Assembly: GCF_029714405.1 (NCBI RefSeq)
Contig: NZ_CP121650.1
Location: forward strand, 7,817,001 to 7,881,000
Length of the DNA: 64,000 nucleotides
Direction: 5' to 3'
Source of the DNA: Bradyrhizobium sp. CB82
GTDB lineage: Bacteria > Pseudomonadota > Alphaproteobacteria > Rhizobiales > Xanthobacteraceae
Part shown: positions 1-9,000 of the stretch, piece after piece
How positions within the stretch are numbered: the first letter of the stretch is position 1
How the letters are laid out: every line of letters starts with the position of its first letter
Translations under genes and position numbers: made by a program
The notes under the pieces: generated by a model
What the model was told of the DNA's origin: nothing
What the model saw: only the letters and a program-made list of their open reading frames with translations
Database searches by the model: none

Positions 1-651
1 GGGATACCCTTGAGGCGGCCGCGCGATGTTCAGCGGGCCTCTGACCGAGAAATGGTTCCCACGGTGATCAAGCAAATGCAGCTTCGTGGGGTCAGCGAAA
101 ATACCACTTTGTTTGTCGCGAATGAAAGCGTCGTCTTCCCACGAGTCCCAAAGCCCCTGCACGACTTCTACAAATTCTCTCGCTCGAGCAAAGCGCGCGT
201 CATGATCTGCTAGCTCGTCATCGCCAAAATTGGGGGCTTCGAACTTCACTTCCGAGATAACAATATTCCAGGCCGCACGTCCTCTCGACAGGTGGTCGAG
301 TGATGCGAACATGCGTGCAAGATGATATGGCTGGTGGTACGTGGTTGTCGCCGTCCCCACGAGGCCGATGTTCTGTGTTTTCGATGAAAGCGCCGACAAA
401 AGCGTAATCGGCTCGAACCCATCGTTTCGACCTACGCGAGCTATCTGTAGGTAGTCTCTCTCTGATATGCATGGGCTATCGGCAAGAAATACGAAATGAA
501 ATGCCGCACCCTCAGCGAGTGCTGTCAGATGAGCATAATGGTCGATATCGACTCCGCCGTTTGCAGGCACGCCGGGAGCGCGCCATGCACCTTCGTGAGC
601 TCCCGCCTGAGCGAGCAACAGTCCGAGCTTCATTTCATCGTTACGCCGCAT
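1..651 (-). CDS. LLM-class FMN-dependent monooxygenase (NtaA/SnaA/DszA type), partial
   Basis: Reads in one open frame from an ATG at 651 to the window edge (217 codons, no stop), so the C-terminal half lies outside. The start has an AAGGAAGG ribosome site about 6 nt upstream. The protein begins MRRNDEMKLGLLLAQAG. It carries the family pattern VGTATTTYHQPYHLARMFAS, then LDHLSRGRAAWNIV, then a WDSWEDDAFI segment and GPLNIARPPQGYP near the edge. Proteins of this group oxidise small organic substrates with reduced FMN supplied by a partner reductase (family knowledge). The substrate cannot be told from sequence. A second, broken member of the family lies at 5686-6410. Confidence 0.85.
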   Translation of the reverse strand, partial: MRRNDEMKLGLLLAQAGAHEGAWRAPGVPANGGVDIDHYAHLTALAEGAAFHFVFLADSPCISERDYLQIARVGRNDGFEPITLLSALSSKTQNIGLVGTATTTYHQPYHLARMFASLDHLSRGRAAWNIVISEVKFEAPNFGDDELADHDARFARAREFVEVVQGLWDSWEDDAFIRDKQSGIFADPTKLHLLDHRGNHFSVRGPLNIARPPQGYP

Positions 652-1149
652 ATCGTACCTTCCTTGAATTGGACTATTCTCGCGACGGTATTCAACTGGT
701 GGGTCGCGTTTATTGGCCCTACATGCTTCAACGCTCAACTTTTCGCCGCCAATTCAGATCTCGAAGTGTGCTTTCCGACAGCAGCTGCAGATTCCAAGGA
801 GCTGAAACGGATGCCATCTCCGACCTGAGCTCGCCTGATTTTTACCTTACGAGCCAGGGCAGCGATCTGGGTCTTAGCGAGGACAGAATGTGGTTGATGT
901 TGTATGCCGAAGTCCTTGTATTAGTCGCGTCTGACCGGCCGTCCTTTATCGAGCGATAGATGGAATGCTTTCGTTGTCTAGGGCAATTACTAGAATTAGT
1001 AGTGACCGTAAGCGGCCGTCAGTACTTACCTTCAAAACCAAAGTCTGCTAAGCGAACGGTCCGAACGCTGAGCTGCGGTTGGACGTCCTATTTCGCCGCC
1101 AGTATCCGTTCTTGACGAGCAATTCGGCGGACGATTGAGCCCATCCGGG
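652..1149. other. No gene recognised between the monooxygenase start and the IS5 remnant
   Basis: No open frame here gives a recognisable protein on either strand. The part next to 651 should hold the promoter of the monooxygenase, but no clear -35/-10 or -24/-12 pair stands out. The stretch 1032-1149 continues the IS5 transposase frame without family similarity. Confidence 0.4.
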
Positions 1150-1419
1150 GGAGCGGCGCCGCAGCTCGCTTTGATGGCACCGAAGACGCCGCGCTTCTGG
1201 CCAGAGATGAAGATTCGGCGGGGATTTTGTGCGTCGTGGCCGCGGTATCCTTTGTCGACATAGGCCCGCTCGATCGCGCAGCCGGTGAGTGTCGTGTGGT
1301 CGATGACGTCCCGCAAGGTGTGACCGTCGTACGGGTTATCGGGTAGCGCCCTGGCGCGCAGCACGAACAGGTCACCGGGAGCACGGCGGTTGTTGGTGAC
1401 GATGGAGGCTTTGACGCCG
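1150..1419 (-). pseudogene. IS5-family transposase, 3' part (frameshifted, truncated)
   Basis: Continues the gene of 2817-3656 after the IS1111-type insert: GVKASIVTNNRRAPGDLFVL, then LPDNPYDGHTLRDVI, then AYVDKGYRGHDAQNP and FISGQKRGVFGAIK. The expected RELRRRS follows in a shifted frame and similarity then ends near 1150, so the C-terminal domain with the last acidic residue is missing. The matching part of the second copy (62753-63223) reads RRVTP instead of RGVFGA, so the two copies are related but not identical here. Confidence 0.75.
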
Positions 1420-2816
1420 ATCTATGGACCACGCCCGCGTTGCAAGAGGAATCGACAAAGGGATGTAGCGGTCTGCGCCAATCTATCCGGCTTCGATTTG
1501 AGGCTCTCGCCTCGAGCCATTATGGATATCCGCCCACTTCTGTCCTCAATAACTCGCCGGCCTCAAGAAGGGCCATGGCGTCGAACCAGGCTTCAGAAGT
1601 GTCGGTGCAACCGTTGCTCCATTCGTCCTTTCCGTCTCGCAAACCTCGGCGGGATATTGTGCCTTTCCGGTTGGACCGTGGGATCTTCTTCCTTCCCGGC
1701 CGTGTCTTACGCGGCGTGGCCCACGAAGTTGGCGTCGTAATCACGGCCCTTTGCGAGGATACTCCAGGCTAGGCGCGCGAGTTTTGCGGCCAGGGCGACA
1801 ACCAGTACATTCGAGTGGAGCCGCTTGGATGCTGCTTCCAACCAGGCTCCGAAGCCATGCCTGGGCCAACTCTGACGCCTTAGAAGTACGGCTCTGGCCC
1901 CTTGAATGAACAGCGTTCGCAGGTACCGGTTGCCACGCCTCGATATGCGGCCGAGAATGGTTCGATCGCCGGTCGAGATTTGTTTCGCTACGAGGCCAAG
2001 ACATGCTGCAAAGTCGCGGCCCTTATGGAAGGCATCACCAGTTCCGATCGCGGCGATCATCGCACTTGAGATAATTGGTCCGACACCCGGCGCACTCATC
2101 AGGCGGCGACAGTGTGCGTCTTGATCAGCGAGTTCGTCGATTTCCTTCGTGATCGATGCGACCCGCCGCTCGAGAAAGCACCAGTCTTCGGCCAGGTCCT
2201 GAATGAGCCGAACCACTCGAGGCGACAGGTTATCCGAGAGCATCGAGAGAATCTGTGGAAGTGCCAATCGGAGTGCTGCCGCTCCCTGCCGAACTGGCAG
2301 CCCTCGCTCAAGCAAAAAACCTCGGATTTGATTGATGACCGCGGTTCTCTCTGTCACCAATCGACTGCGAACTCTGTGCAGCGCTTGCAAGTCAAGTTGC
2401 TCGGCCGATTTCAACGGGACGAAACGCATGGTCGGGCGCTGCGCCGCCTCTGCGATGGCTTCGGCATCACGGAAGTCATTTTTGTGGCCCTTGAGGTATG
2501 GCTTCACATACTGTGCCGGCAAGAGCCGTACTTGATGGCCTAATTTCTCGAGCTTGCGACCGAGGTGGTGTGCTCCTGCACAGGCCTCCATTCCGATCAG
2601 GCAGGGCGGAACATTAGCCAGCGACTGCTCAAGCTGATTTCTCGATCGCTTCTTGCGTAGGATGATTGCACCCGTGGCATCGAACCCCACCACATGGAAT
2701 GTGTTCTTGCCTAGATCGATGCCGATCGTGACAATGTTCGTATGGGACATGGTACGCGCTCCTTCTCTTGCCGGGGCTCTATGTTGCCGCTGAGAGCGGG
2801 CGTGGTCCATGCCATT
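1420..2816 (-). mobile_element. IS110-family element, IS1111 subgroup (complete, 1397 bp)
   Basis: Bounded by 15-bp perfect inverted repeats at 1424-1438 and 2796-2810, set 4 to 6 nt in from the ends, as known for IS1111 subgroup members. Host IS5 codons join exactly if 1420-2816 is removed, with no target duplication, also typical of IS110 elements. The left 129 bp of the same element remain at 63224-63352 in the second composite copy. The only gene is the transposase at 1707-2750. Confidence 0.85.
1707..2750 (-). CDS. IS110/IS1111-family transposase, intact
   Basis: 347 residues from an ATG at 2750, chosen over the upstream in-frame ATG because GAAGGAG lies about 8 nt before it. The N-terminal RuvC-like DEDD domain begins MSHTNIVTIGIDLGKNTFHV (first Asp) and includes GMEACAGAHH and KNDFRDAEAIAEAAQ with the later acidic residues. 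The C-terminal transposase_20 domain has LMSAPGVGPIISSAMIAAIG, FAACLGLVAKQ, GRISRRGNRYLR and the end DYDANFVGHAA. Length and motif order match the family, with no frameshift seen. This is one of the few whole transposases in the window. Confidence 0.9.
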   Translation of the reverse strand: MSHTNIVTIGIDLGKNTFHVVGFDATGAIILRKKRSRNQLEQSLANVPPCLIGMEACAGAHHLGRKLEKLGHQVRLLPAQYVKPYLKGHKNDFRDAEAIAEAAQRPTMRFVPLKSAEQLDLQALHRVRSRLVTERTAVINQIRGFLLERGLPVRQGAAALRLALPQILSMLSDNLSPRVVRLIQDLAEDWCFLERRVASITKEIDELADQDAHCRRLMSAPGVGPIISSAMIAAIGTGDAFHKGRDFAACLGLVAKQISTGDRTILGRISRRGNRYLRTLFIQGARAVLLRRQSWPRHGFGAWLEAASKRLHSNVLVVALAAKLARLAWSILAKGRDYDANFVGHAA

Positions 2817-3656
2817 AACTCGCAAGGCGCGGCTGCTTTACCCTTGCCGATGCACTCCACCTCCGGGGCGTGAAAGGAATAGAGCTTCCAGCCGCGCTGG
2901 CGCTGCTGCTGCGAGCGGATCTGCGAGGCCCGGCTGAGCGGGAGGGCGAAGGCGTTCTCGAGCACGGCCTGACCTTCGATCGGATATCGCGGATGATCCT
3001 GCCCAGCCGGCTGCGCAGGATGCGCAACTGCCGCTGATGCCGCTTGAATTGCTTGGCATGGGCGTAGCGCCCCGCCATCATCGCCGCGGTCTTGGTAATG
3101 CGAAGATAGGACTGCCGCAACTTGACCCGATGCTTCCTCGCCAGGCGACTGAGCCCCTTGATCCGCGTGCAGCAGCTTGGCATCCGCGGGAAGGTGATGG
3201 CCTTCGGCTGCACGGTGGTATCGACCCTGACCCGCTTGAGGTTCTGGCTGCGTAACGCGCCGGCCTCGTGCGCCACCCGCAAGCTCTCGGCCAGCAACAG
3301 CTCCAGCTTGTCGCCGAGCCGCTTGCGGCTTAGGTCCGAGCGCTCGTGCGGGAACGCGTGCTGAAAGAACTCTTCGCCGGTGAAGTACTGGAAATACGGG
3401 TCGTGCACCCAGCGCTCGCACACCCCCTCATCGGACAGGCCGTAAATGTGCTTGAGCAGCAGCAGCCGATCATGAAGCGGGTCGCGATGCCCGGCCGACC
3501 ATTCTCGCTATAGAGCGACGCGATCTCGCCGTCGATCCAGTCCCAATCGACCTTGCCGGCGAGTTGAACCAGCTCATGCTTCATATTGAAGATCTGGTCC
3601 AGCCTGGCCCGGAACAGATCGCCCGATCCCGTCGTCCTGTGCTTCTTCGATCGCAT
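2817..3656 (-). pseudogene. IS5-family transposase, 5' part (frameshifted)
   Basis: Starts MRSKKHRTTGSGDLF at 3656 and shows the N-terminal domain (DLFRARLDQIFNMKHELVQL, then DWDWIDGEIASLYSENGRPG). A frameshift near 3465 is followed by CERWVHDPYFQYFTGEEFFQ in another frame, and further shifts occur near 3200 and 2960. The last host codons, for KAAAPCEF, end at 2817 where the IS1111-type element begins. DDE transposase of the IS5 group by family knowledge. It cannot give a working protein. Confidence 0.8.
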
Positions 3657-3790
3657 CGCCACCTCCGATGCGACGATGGAATCATGATTGGCGATTCGAC
3701 GGAATCTTGAAAAGGAAACTGCAAGGTTCCGACGACCGAAGCATCAAAACCCTGCAATCGCAACAGTCCACCAACGACAAATGCGATTCC

Positions 3791-4335
3791 AACTCAATCG
3801 CTTAGCCGCTCTTAACGGACGACTGATCTAGCCTCCCTCCGCGAACGTTGATAATTCGTGGGCATTTCGAGGCTCGTGCAGGGAGTCAAGCGACCATCAT
3901 CCACCAAGACACGCGGCCCAGATCTGGGCGCGGGTGCGCCCCGATCGAATCGCGACCGCCGTGTGGCACCTTGCCCACCTCGCGTGGGCACTGTTTGCCT
4001 GCGGCGTTTGCGCAAAACTGGTGTTCTACGCGCCGCGTAGGCCGGCTCCCAAGCGATAATGACACACACATTGATCATCAACCCGACTTTGATCGAAAGC
4101 TCCCTCCTGCCCTGCGCCATAATTGCGCGAATCCACCTTTCTTCGAAAGGGTACCGGATGACTTCGCATCCGCCGCTCCCATCTGCATTTCTAGTTGCAA
4201 CGCGTAGCCGGCCGGCACCAATACCCGTCACAGTTCGTTGAGCCTGGGTTAATCCCCGGCTGGGGCTGTGCCCTTGGACCCCTCTAAAATGCAAGTTTGT
4301 AAAGTCTGTGAACGAGGCTGCCTGGACAGTTAGAA
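3791..4335. other. No gene recognised
   Basis: Several short open frames exist on both strands, but none resembles a known family and none is preceded by a convincing ribosome site. Probably decayed DNA between the IS5 element and the NYN-gene fragment. Confidence 0.4.
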
Positions 4336-4437
4336 GGCCGCACGCATGGGGCCATGCCAGCTTTCACAGCTCTGGTTCGCGGTTGCATGGAGATGGGCGC
4401 CGTCGATGAAGAGCGCGACCTTGTTCGGGGCTGACAT
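4336..4437 (-). pseudogene. 5' fragment of a NYN-domain (LabA/PIN-like) protein gene
   Basis: From an ATG at 4437 the frame reads MSAPNKVALFIDGAHLHATA, the first strand and first catalytic Asp region of NYN-domain proteins (usual form ALFIDGANLHATA, with His here in place of Asn). After about 20 residues similarity stops and the frame ends near 4336. Full-length relatives in Bradyrhizobium are around 200 residues, so only the extreme 5' end is present. A housekeeping-gene fragment carried into the island is the simplest reading. Confidence 0.55.
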
Positions 4438-5040
4438 TCGGGCCCGAACCTGAAATTGCATCTACGGGGCACGGACCGATTGTTACGCAGCAGAGAGTGT
4501 TGCCGCCCGAACCCAAATTCCCTGCCACGATCGCGCTCGATCACCCCCCAGCAACTCGCAGCGATCGGTTCTAGTCATCCGGCGATCGGTTTCGGTCATC
4601 CTGCGGTCTGCCATGCAGCAATCATCAGAGACGCGAGAATAAGCAACAGGATTGCGTAAAGCAGAAGTTGAGCGATCAAGTCACCATCGCGTTCGAACAT
4701 TATATCTCACATCCGCGTTGTCCCCTGTTCGGGCTAGGGCGGCACACTGACTTTGCCAGCGCTTTGGACGCCTTTGCTCCGACCAACACTGTACGAACGA
4801 GCAATCTCCTTTCTTACCTGACTGTATCGTCTCGGCTTCACATGTGGAGCGTTTTGTTTGATCGATTAATGCAACAAGACCCACGTTCGCGCCAAAATCC
4901 TGCATTTTTCCGGCTTATCCAGTGTATTCCAGCACCTCCAGCCAAAGACGAAGACGACGGTCCGGGTCATGTCTCCGTCCGCCGTGGGCACTATCCTCGA
5001 GGCTAGCGCGAAGCGCTCGCTACAATTCGAAGGCGTCGAC
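4438..5040. other. No gene recognised
   Basis: Only short open frames without family resemblance on either strand. Base composition is mixed, with AT-richer patches around 4660-4900. Confidence 0.4.
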
Positions 5041-5188
5041 CTACTCGTCCGGAAACTTCTTGGCCTCCAGGTCCAACATGTACCGCGCCTCTTCTAACTG
5101 ACCGGTGATAAGGACGGAGTCTTCAAACGGGCTCGACGCGCTGTTGTGCTTCTCGATCAGCTGCCGCAGCTCGTTTGCTGACGGTCAT
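5041..5188 (-). pseudogene. Small protein gene of about 48 codons, start frameshifted
   Basis: A strong ribosome site (GGAGGAGACGA) precedes an ATG at 5188. One base after the ATG must be skipped for the long frame, which reads PSANELRQLIEKHNSA, then EDSVLITGQLEEARYMLDLE and ends KKFPDE at a TAG at 5041-5043. The amphipathic, charged sequence looks truly coding. No family is recognised. It is called a pseudogene because of the single-base shift right after the start. Confidence 0.4.
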
Positions 5189-5300
5189 TCGTCTCCTCCG
5201 CGCCAAGACAAGCTCGGCGTCAGCATGACGATGCAAAGCTATTGTGACATTTCATAGACTCGCCTCGTGGACAACGCGAACAGACGTATAAGATAATAGC

Positions 5301-5640
5301 ATGCGGCTTCTCATTGTTGGCACCTTGAAGGGCCAGCACGCGACGGCTATCAAGATCGCCATCTACCATGGCGCGTCGCCCAGACCGAGGATCATGAACT
5401 GGCGATGTGAGTATTGCGCGGCGGCAAGGGCGCCGACCTGCTCTTGGTCCATGTCGGGCTCGACATCCGCGACCTCGTAATGCGGCTCGAGGCCGAGCAC
5501 ACTCACGTGCCGATCCTGCGGCATCACCAACGACGCCCGCGCCGCGGCCGCCGCGATCCATGCCGGCGCCAAGGAATATCTCGCGCCAGAACTGGAGCTG
5601 ATCGCAGTAATTTTCGTAACGGTTGCCGGGCTGAAATATC
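5301..5640 (+). pseudogene. flbD: flbD-like flagellar regulator, 5' (receiver-domain) fragment
   Basis: From an ATG at 5301 the frame reads MRLLIVGTLKGQHATAIKIA. After a frameshift it continues KGADLLLVHVGLDIRDLVMR, then LEAEHTHVPIL, and in a third frame DARAAAAAIHAGAKEYLAPE and LELIAVI. This is the N-terminal receiver-like domain of FlbD, the sigma-54-dependent flagellar regulator of alphaproteobacteria. The AAA+ and DNA-binding domains are absent, and the fragment merges into monooxygenase sequence near 5640. At least two frameshifts make it non-functional. A chromosomal flagellar gene fragment here suggests capture by recombination (inference). Confidence 0.7.
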
Positions 5641-5685
5641 CGCAACTGTCTGCACACTCATGTCGTCACCGGTGCCTTCCATCGC

Positions 5686-6410
5686 ATGATCGCGACGGCG
5701 ACAACGACCTACACCGAACCCTACAATCTTGCGCGGCTGTTCGCCTCGCTCGATCACATCAGCGGCGGGCGTGCGGGGTGGAACATCGTGACGACGGCCT
5801 TGCCGCACGTCGCGCAGAATTTTGGGCTGCCCGAGCATCCCCACATCACGAAGGCTACGAGCGGGCGCGGGAATGTCTCGATGTCATCACCAAGCTGTGG
5901 CACAGTTGGGAAGACGACGCGCTGGTCAACGATCCCGTCTCCGGCATTTTCGCCGACACCAGCAAGATCCACGCGATAGGCCACATCGGCGAGCATTTCC
6001 GCGTGCGCGGTCCACTCAATGTCTTGCGGTCGCCGCCGGGCGATCTACGTCCAGGTCGGCTCATCCGAGGACGGACGGACTTTTGCGGCGCGCTTTGCGA
6101 AAGCCATCTTCACCGCGCACCAGACATTGGCGAGTGCGCACGAGTACTATGCCGACATGAAGCATCAGGCGCGCGCGTTCGATCGCAGTCCCGGTCAGAT
6201 CAAGATCGTGCCCGGCATCTCTACCTTCATCGCCAGCACGCAGGTCGAGGCTGACCGGCTGCAGGAAGAATTCAACGCGCTGATCCAGCCGGAATTTTCG
6301 CTGCCCCAGCTCCGGCAGATGATCGGGCTCAATCTCACCGGCTTCGATCTCGATGGCCCCTTTCCGCGTCACCTGGTCGATACCAATCGCCGGACTCCCT
6401 TACCTCGCCG
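5686..6410 (+). pseudogene. LLM-class FMN-dependent monooxygenase remnant
   Basis: Three frames together give a middle portion of an NtaA/SnaA/DszA-type monooxygenase: IATATTTYTEPYNLARLFAS and DHISGGRAGWNIV up to about 5850. Then RARECLDVITKLWHSWEDDA and HFRVRGPLNVLRSPP to about 6030, then VQVGSSEDGRTFAARFAKAI and LTGFDLDGPFPRHLVDTN to about 6395. Both the N-terminal segment and the last 50 or so residues are missing. Clearly related to the gene at 1-651 but with many differences, so a paralogue and not a recent copy. Confidence 0.8.
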
Positions 6411-6569
6411 GCATCTCGCGGGATGTGACAGACCTTGAAGTTGCGACCGTCTTTCGATAGCGGCCTGTCGGACTTCGCTGGCCTTTTTGGTCGTACAACC
6501 CGTTTGGCTCTCTTGAGCATTGCCTCGGCTCCGTGTGCCAACGACCCACGCCGTCTAACCCGGTTGCAA

Positions 6570-6896
6570 TTAATCCACAGAGAGCGACAATTTCGTCAAA
6601 CCGCGCCCGCCTCTTAGCAACCTTAAGCGGTGACGCCTTGACGATTTGCTGGCCGGCTTGGCCGCGAATTCCATCGGCTCCTTCGTGAAGGGATTAACTC
6701 CGCTACGGGCTTCGGTAGCGGGTTTGTTCACGACCGACATTTTGACGAAGCCGGGAATGACGAACTCACCTGACTGGTTCAACTCCTTGTAGCCTACAGT
6801 CGTCAGCTGCTCGATGACGGCCTTTACGTCAGCCTTGGAAATCTGTCTTCCTTCAGCAATCGCGTCAATGAGCTGCTTCTTGGTCATCTTGGCCAT
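6570..6896 (-). CDS. HU-like histone-family DNA-binding protein, C-terminus altered
   Basis: MAKMTKKQLIDAIAEGRQIS, then AVIEQLTTVGYKELNQSGEF, then VIPGFVKMSVVNKPATEARS and NPFTKEPMEFAAKPASK follow the bacterial HU/IHF fold: helical dimerisation part, then the beta arm. HU-type proteins bend and compact DNA as dimers. After KPASK the frame goes into an Arg-rich tail (SSRRHRLRLLRGG), whereas shifting one base gives KASPLKVAK, the usual end of the rhizobial form. A one-base frameshift near 6655 therefore probably changed the tail. The core fold is complete. Confidence 0.7.
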   Translation of the reverse strand: MAKMTKKQLIDAIAEGRQISKADVKAVIEQLTTVGYKELNQSGEFVIPGFVKMSVVNKPATEARSGVNPFTKEPMEFAAKPASKSSRRHRLRLLRGGRGLTKLSLSVD

Positions 6897-7184
6897 GTAA
6901 ATTTACTTTGAGAGGAGCAGACCGCATCAGCAAACTCGTAGCTCGCCATCCGTTTAACGAGCATCACGGGCTCCTCCAGCGTGGCCACTCTGGAAATCAT
7001 TGGTCATGATTATCAGTTATGGCTATGCAGTTGTTTCGCAACCAGCCAGTGATCCTCAATCACCGACCGCTGCGAATGGCATAGTACGCACTCTTCCCGC
7101 TCCCGCAATGTCGCAGTCCGCGAAATTCGACGAGCACGGGAGCCGAACTCAAGTAGTCATCGCGGAAACACCCGCGGGGCACCG

Positions 7185-7790
7185 TCAGTTGAACACGAAA
7201 TCCTCAGTTATAGATTTTGGCACACCTCGAAGATGAACCGCCTTAAACTTCACAGGGAAGCTTGGCCAATGATGCGCGAGCGCTGAGTTCAGCTCTGAAA
7301 TGATTTTTGCGTTAATCAGAGGATGCATCGCTGGCGCCAGAAGGACCGCCAGACTTTTCGAACACCTCCTGATGTCCTCCGTACTTATCGAGCAGTTTTG
7401 CCTCGGCGACCGATCCTCGAATTTAAAATTGTTCAGCAGAGCGTCGCGCATCAAACAGGAATAAAAAAACAATTCCGATAGTGCTCCGACCTTGCGATTC
7501 CCGTCTTTCTTCAGTTCGACCAGTGCAAGCTGGTCATCTCGAATTCCAATCAGGTCAATGGCGCTTTTGCCGCCTGTAAAGATTCGATTTTCACCATTCG
7601 CAACTTTATCGAGAAACAGGCCAACGGGTTATTGGCGCATACCCCTTCCAAAGGTTGCGGCAAATGCCGGAGACACTTCCAGTGCTTTTTCAAGATCGGC
7701 CTCCGAACAGCCTCCCGATGTCGAGAGAGGAGCGCTGAAACGAGCGTCCGTTCAGCTTCTGTTGGAATACGATGCTTCAATGGCTGATTG
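7185..7790 (-). pseudogene. PD-(D/E)XK nuclease-like protein, disrupted
   Basis: The frame open from 7628 down to 7185 reads GGKSAIDLIGIRDDQLALVE then LKKDGNRKVGALSELFFYSC. An Asp, then E-x-K after a hydrophobic strand, fits the PD-(D/E)XK nuclease core of the NucS/DUF91-like sort. The same frame continues upstream (SEADLEKALEVSPAFAATFG) but is broken by TAA at 7629-7631 and TGA at 7752-7754. The next recognisable remnant is a helicase (7858-8290). Function is inferred only from the motif. Confidence 0.5.
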
Positions 7791-7857
7791 AGATATAAAT
7801 TACTGCCTGATGCGCTTGAGAGACCAAGGAGTTCGTGATCCGCAACAATGCGGCTAG

Positions 7858-8290
7858 CATTTCTTGAGCGCGAAAATCACGCCGGGGTGGAGACCCAGCT
7901 CGAGCTGAGCAGGCACGACTGCGTGGAGCCCATTCGGCAAATTATTCAACTCGCCATGTTCCTTGACCTAGTTGAGCAGGTCCATCCGGAAGTCATTGAG
8001 CCCGAGATCGGTGATTGAGATGCCAGTGTTGACGTCCTCCAGTTCGACGACTTGTTCCTGAAGCCGCTTCAGTTGCTCCTTGCGGTAGGCAATGTCGCTG
8101 TTCTTGGCGGTCAGGACATTATCGTCGCCGGTCGCGCTGACATCGGCGATGACCATGCGGTTCTCGACCCGCTCCTTTAGCTCGATGTACTCATCCAGGG
8201 TAATGTCTGGCCAGTAGTTCACCACGGCCGAAGCCCTGGATGATGCGCACTGGATTCCAGTGGATATCATAGTTGACCGGGTGAACGGCT
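7858..8290 (-). pseudogene. C-terminal fragment of an SF2/SNF2-type helicase
   Basis: Reads NYDIHWNPVRIIQ (helicase motif V/VI region, usually followed by RFGRIDR, here damaged to GFGR). It then reads NYWPDITLDEYIELKERVEN and VVELEDVNTGISITDLGLND. A stop at 7968 is followed in the same frame by LNNLPNGLHAVVPA and GLHPGVIFALK. This order matches the C-terminal part of large helicases found in bacterial restriction or defence gene clusters (family recollection). The ATPase half is absent. Confidence 0.6.
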
Positions 8291-9000
8291 TCTAGCTTTG
8301 TGTTTGGTCATCGCACCTTCATCGAGATCGAATGGATTATTTCGCATAGGCAAACTGCCGAGTATCTGCGAAGCAGGTTGATTGACCTACTGAGGTACCA
8401 AGTCGCGGCTTACGGCGACGACTGATGCATGTGCCCGTGGCGAATTTGGTCAACCTGCCGGGCTGCAAATATTATCATCTCAGATTCCAGGTTGGGTTGG
8501 GACGGCGGAGGCATCTTGGAGCCTCTCTACCGTGAGGAGCCGCCCGCGCAGCAAGCGGCGATAACAAATCTGTAAGACCTTTTTTGCGCCGAAAAACTGT
8601 GAGATTCGCTATAATTTCACTAAATTAGCGGCGTTTCTCAGCGTCTCGTTCGCGAGATGGAGCCAAAATCTCTACATCGGCCGCCACCGTGAGCCGGTAT
8701 GTGCATCCGGCCGAGATACCGATCGAGTGCAACTCGAGTTAGCCAAGAATGTCTTCGGTCTCGTGCAAATTCACCCGCATCAATCCACGCCAATCGCCGG
8801 GGGAATGTGCAAGCAGCGGCAAAATTGGACGTGATGCGCAGAGCCGAATGAAGCAGAGGCTTGCCGGAATGTTGCGGTTTGACGCATTCACTCCGACATC
8901 CCGCCCTCACTGCACGCTTCAGTTCATCGATATCGGCATGTTCGTCCCGCACCAAAACAAGGGCCGATCGCCAGGCTGTTCTCTCAAAAGGGCGAATGGG
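8291..9000. other. No gene firmly recognised
   Basis: Open frames on both strands at 8638-9012 are long enough to be noticed, but none matches a family I recognise. 8291-8640 is AT-richer with no gene. The stretch lies downstream of the amidase that ends at 9001 and could hold its terminator, though no strong hairpin with a T-run was seen. Confidence 0.35.

Larger units (their letters stand above)
1150..3790 (-). mobile_element. IS5-family element interrupted by an IS1111-type element (composite copy 1)
   Basis: An IS5-family transposase gene on the minus strand is divided by a complete IS110/IS1111 element at 1420-2816. Removing the insert rejoins codons for CEF and GVKASIV, the expected order of this transposase. 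The right part (2817-3790) carries the start of the gene. The left part stops near 1150, where similarity is lost. A second, rearranged copy of the same composite starts at 62753 in the same orientation. The outer ends of the IS5 element could not be fixed. Confidence 0.75.

Noticed and set aside
7000..7236. Plus-strand 78-codon frame after the HU-like gene
   Set aside because: No ribosome site, no family resemblance; its second half overlaps the nuclease-like gene region.
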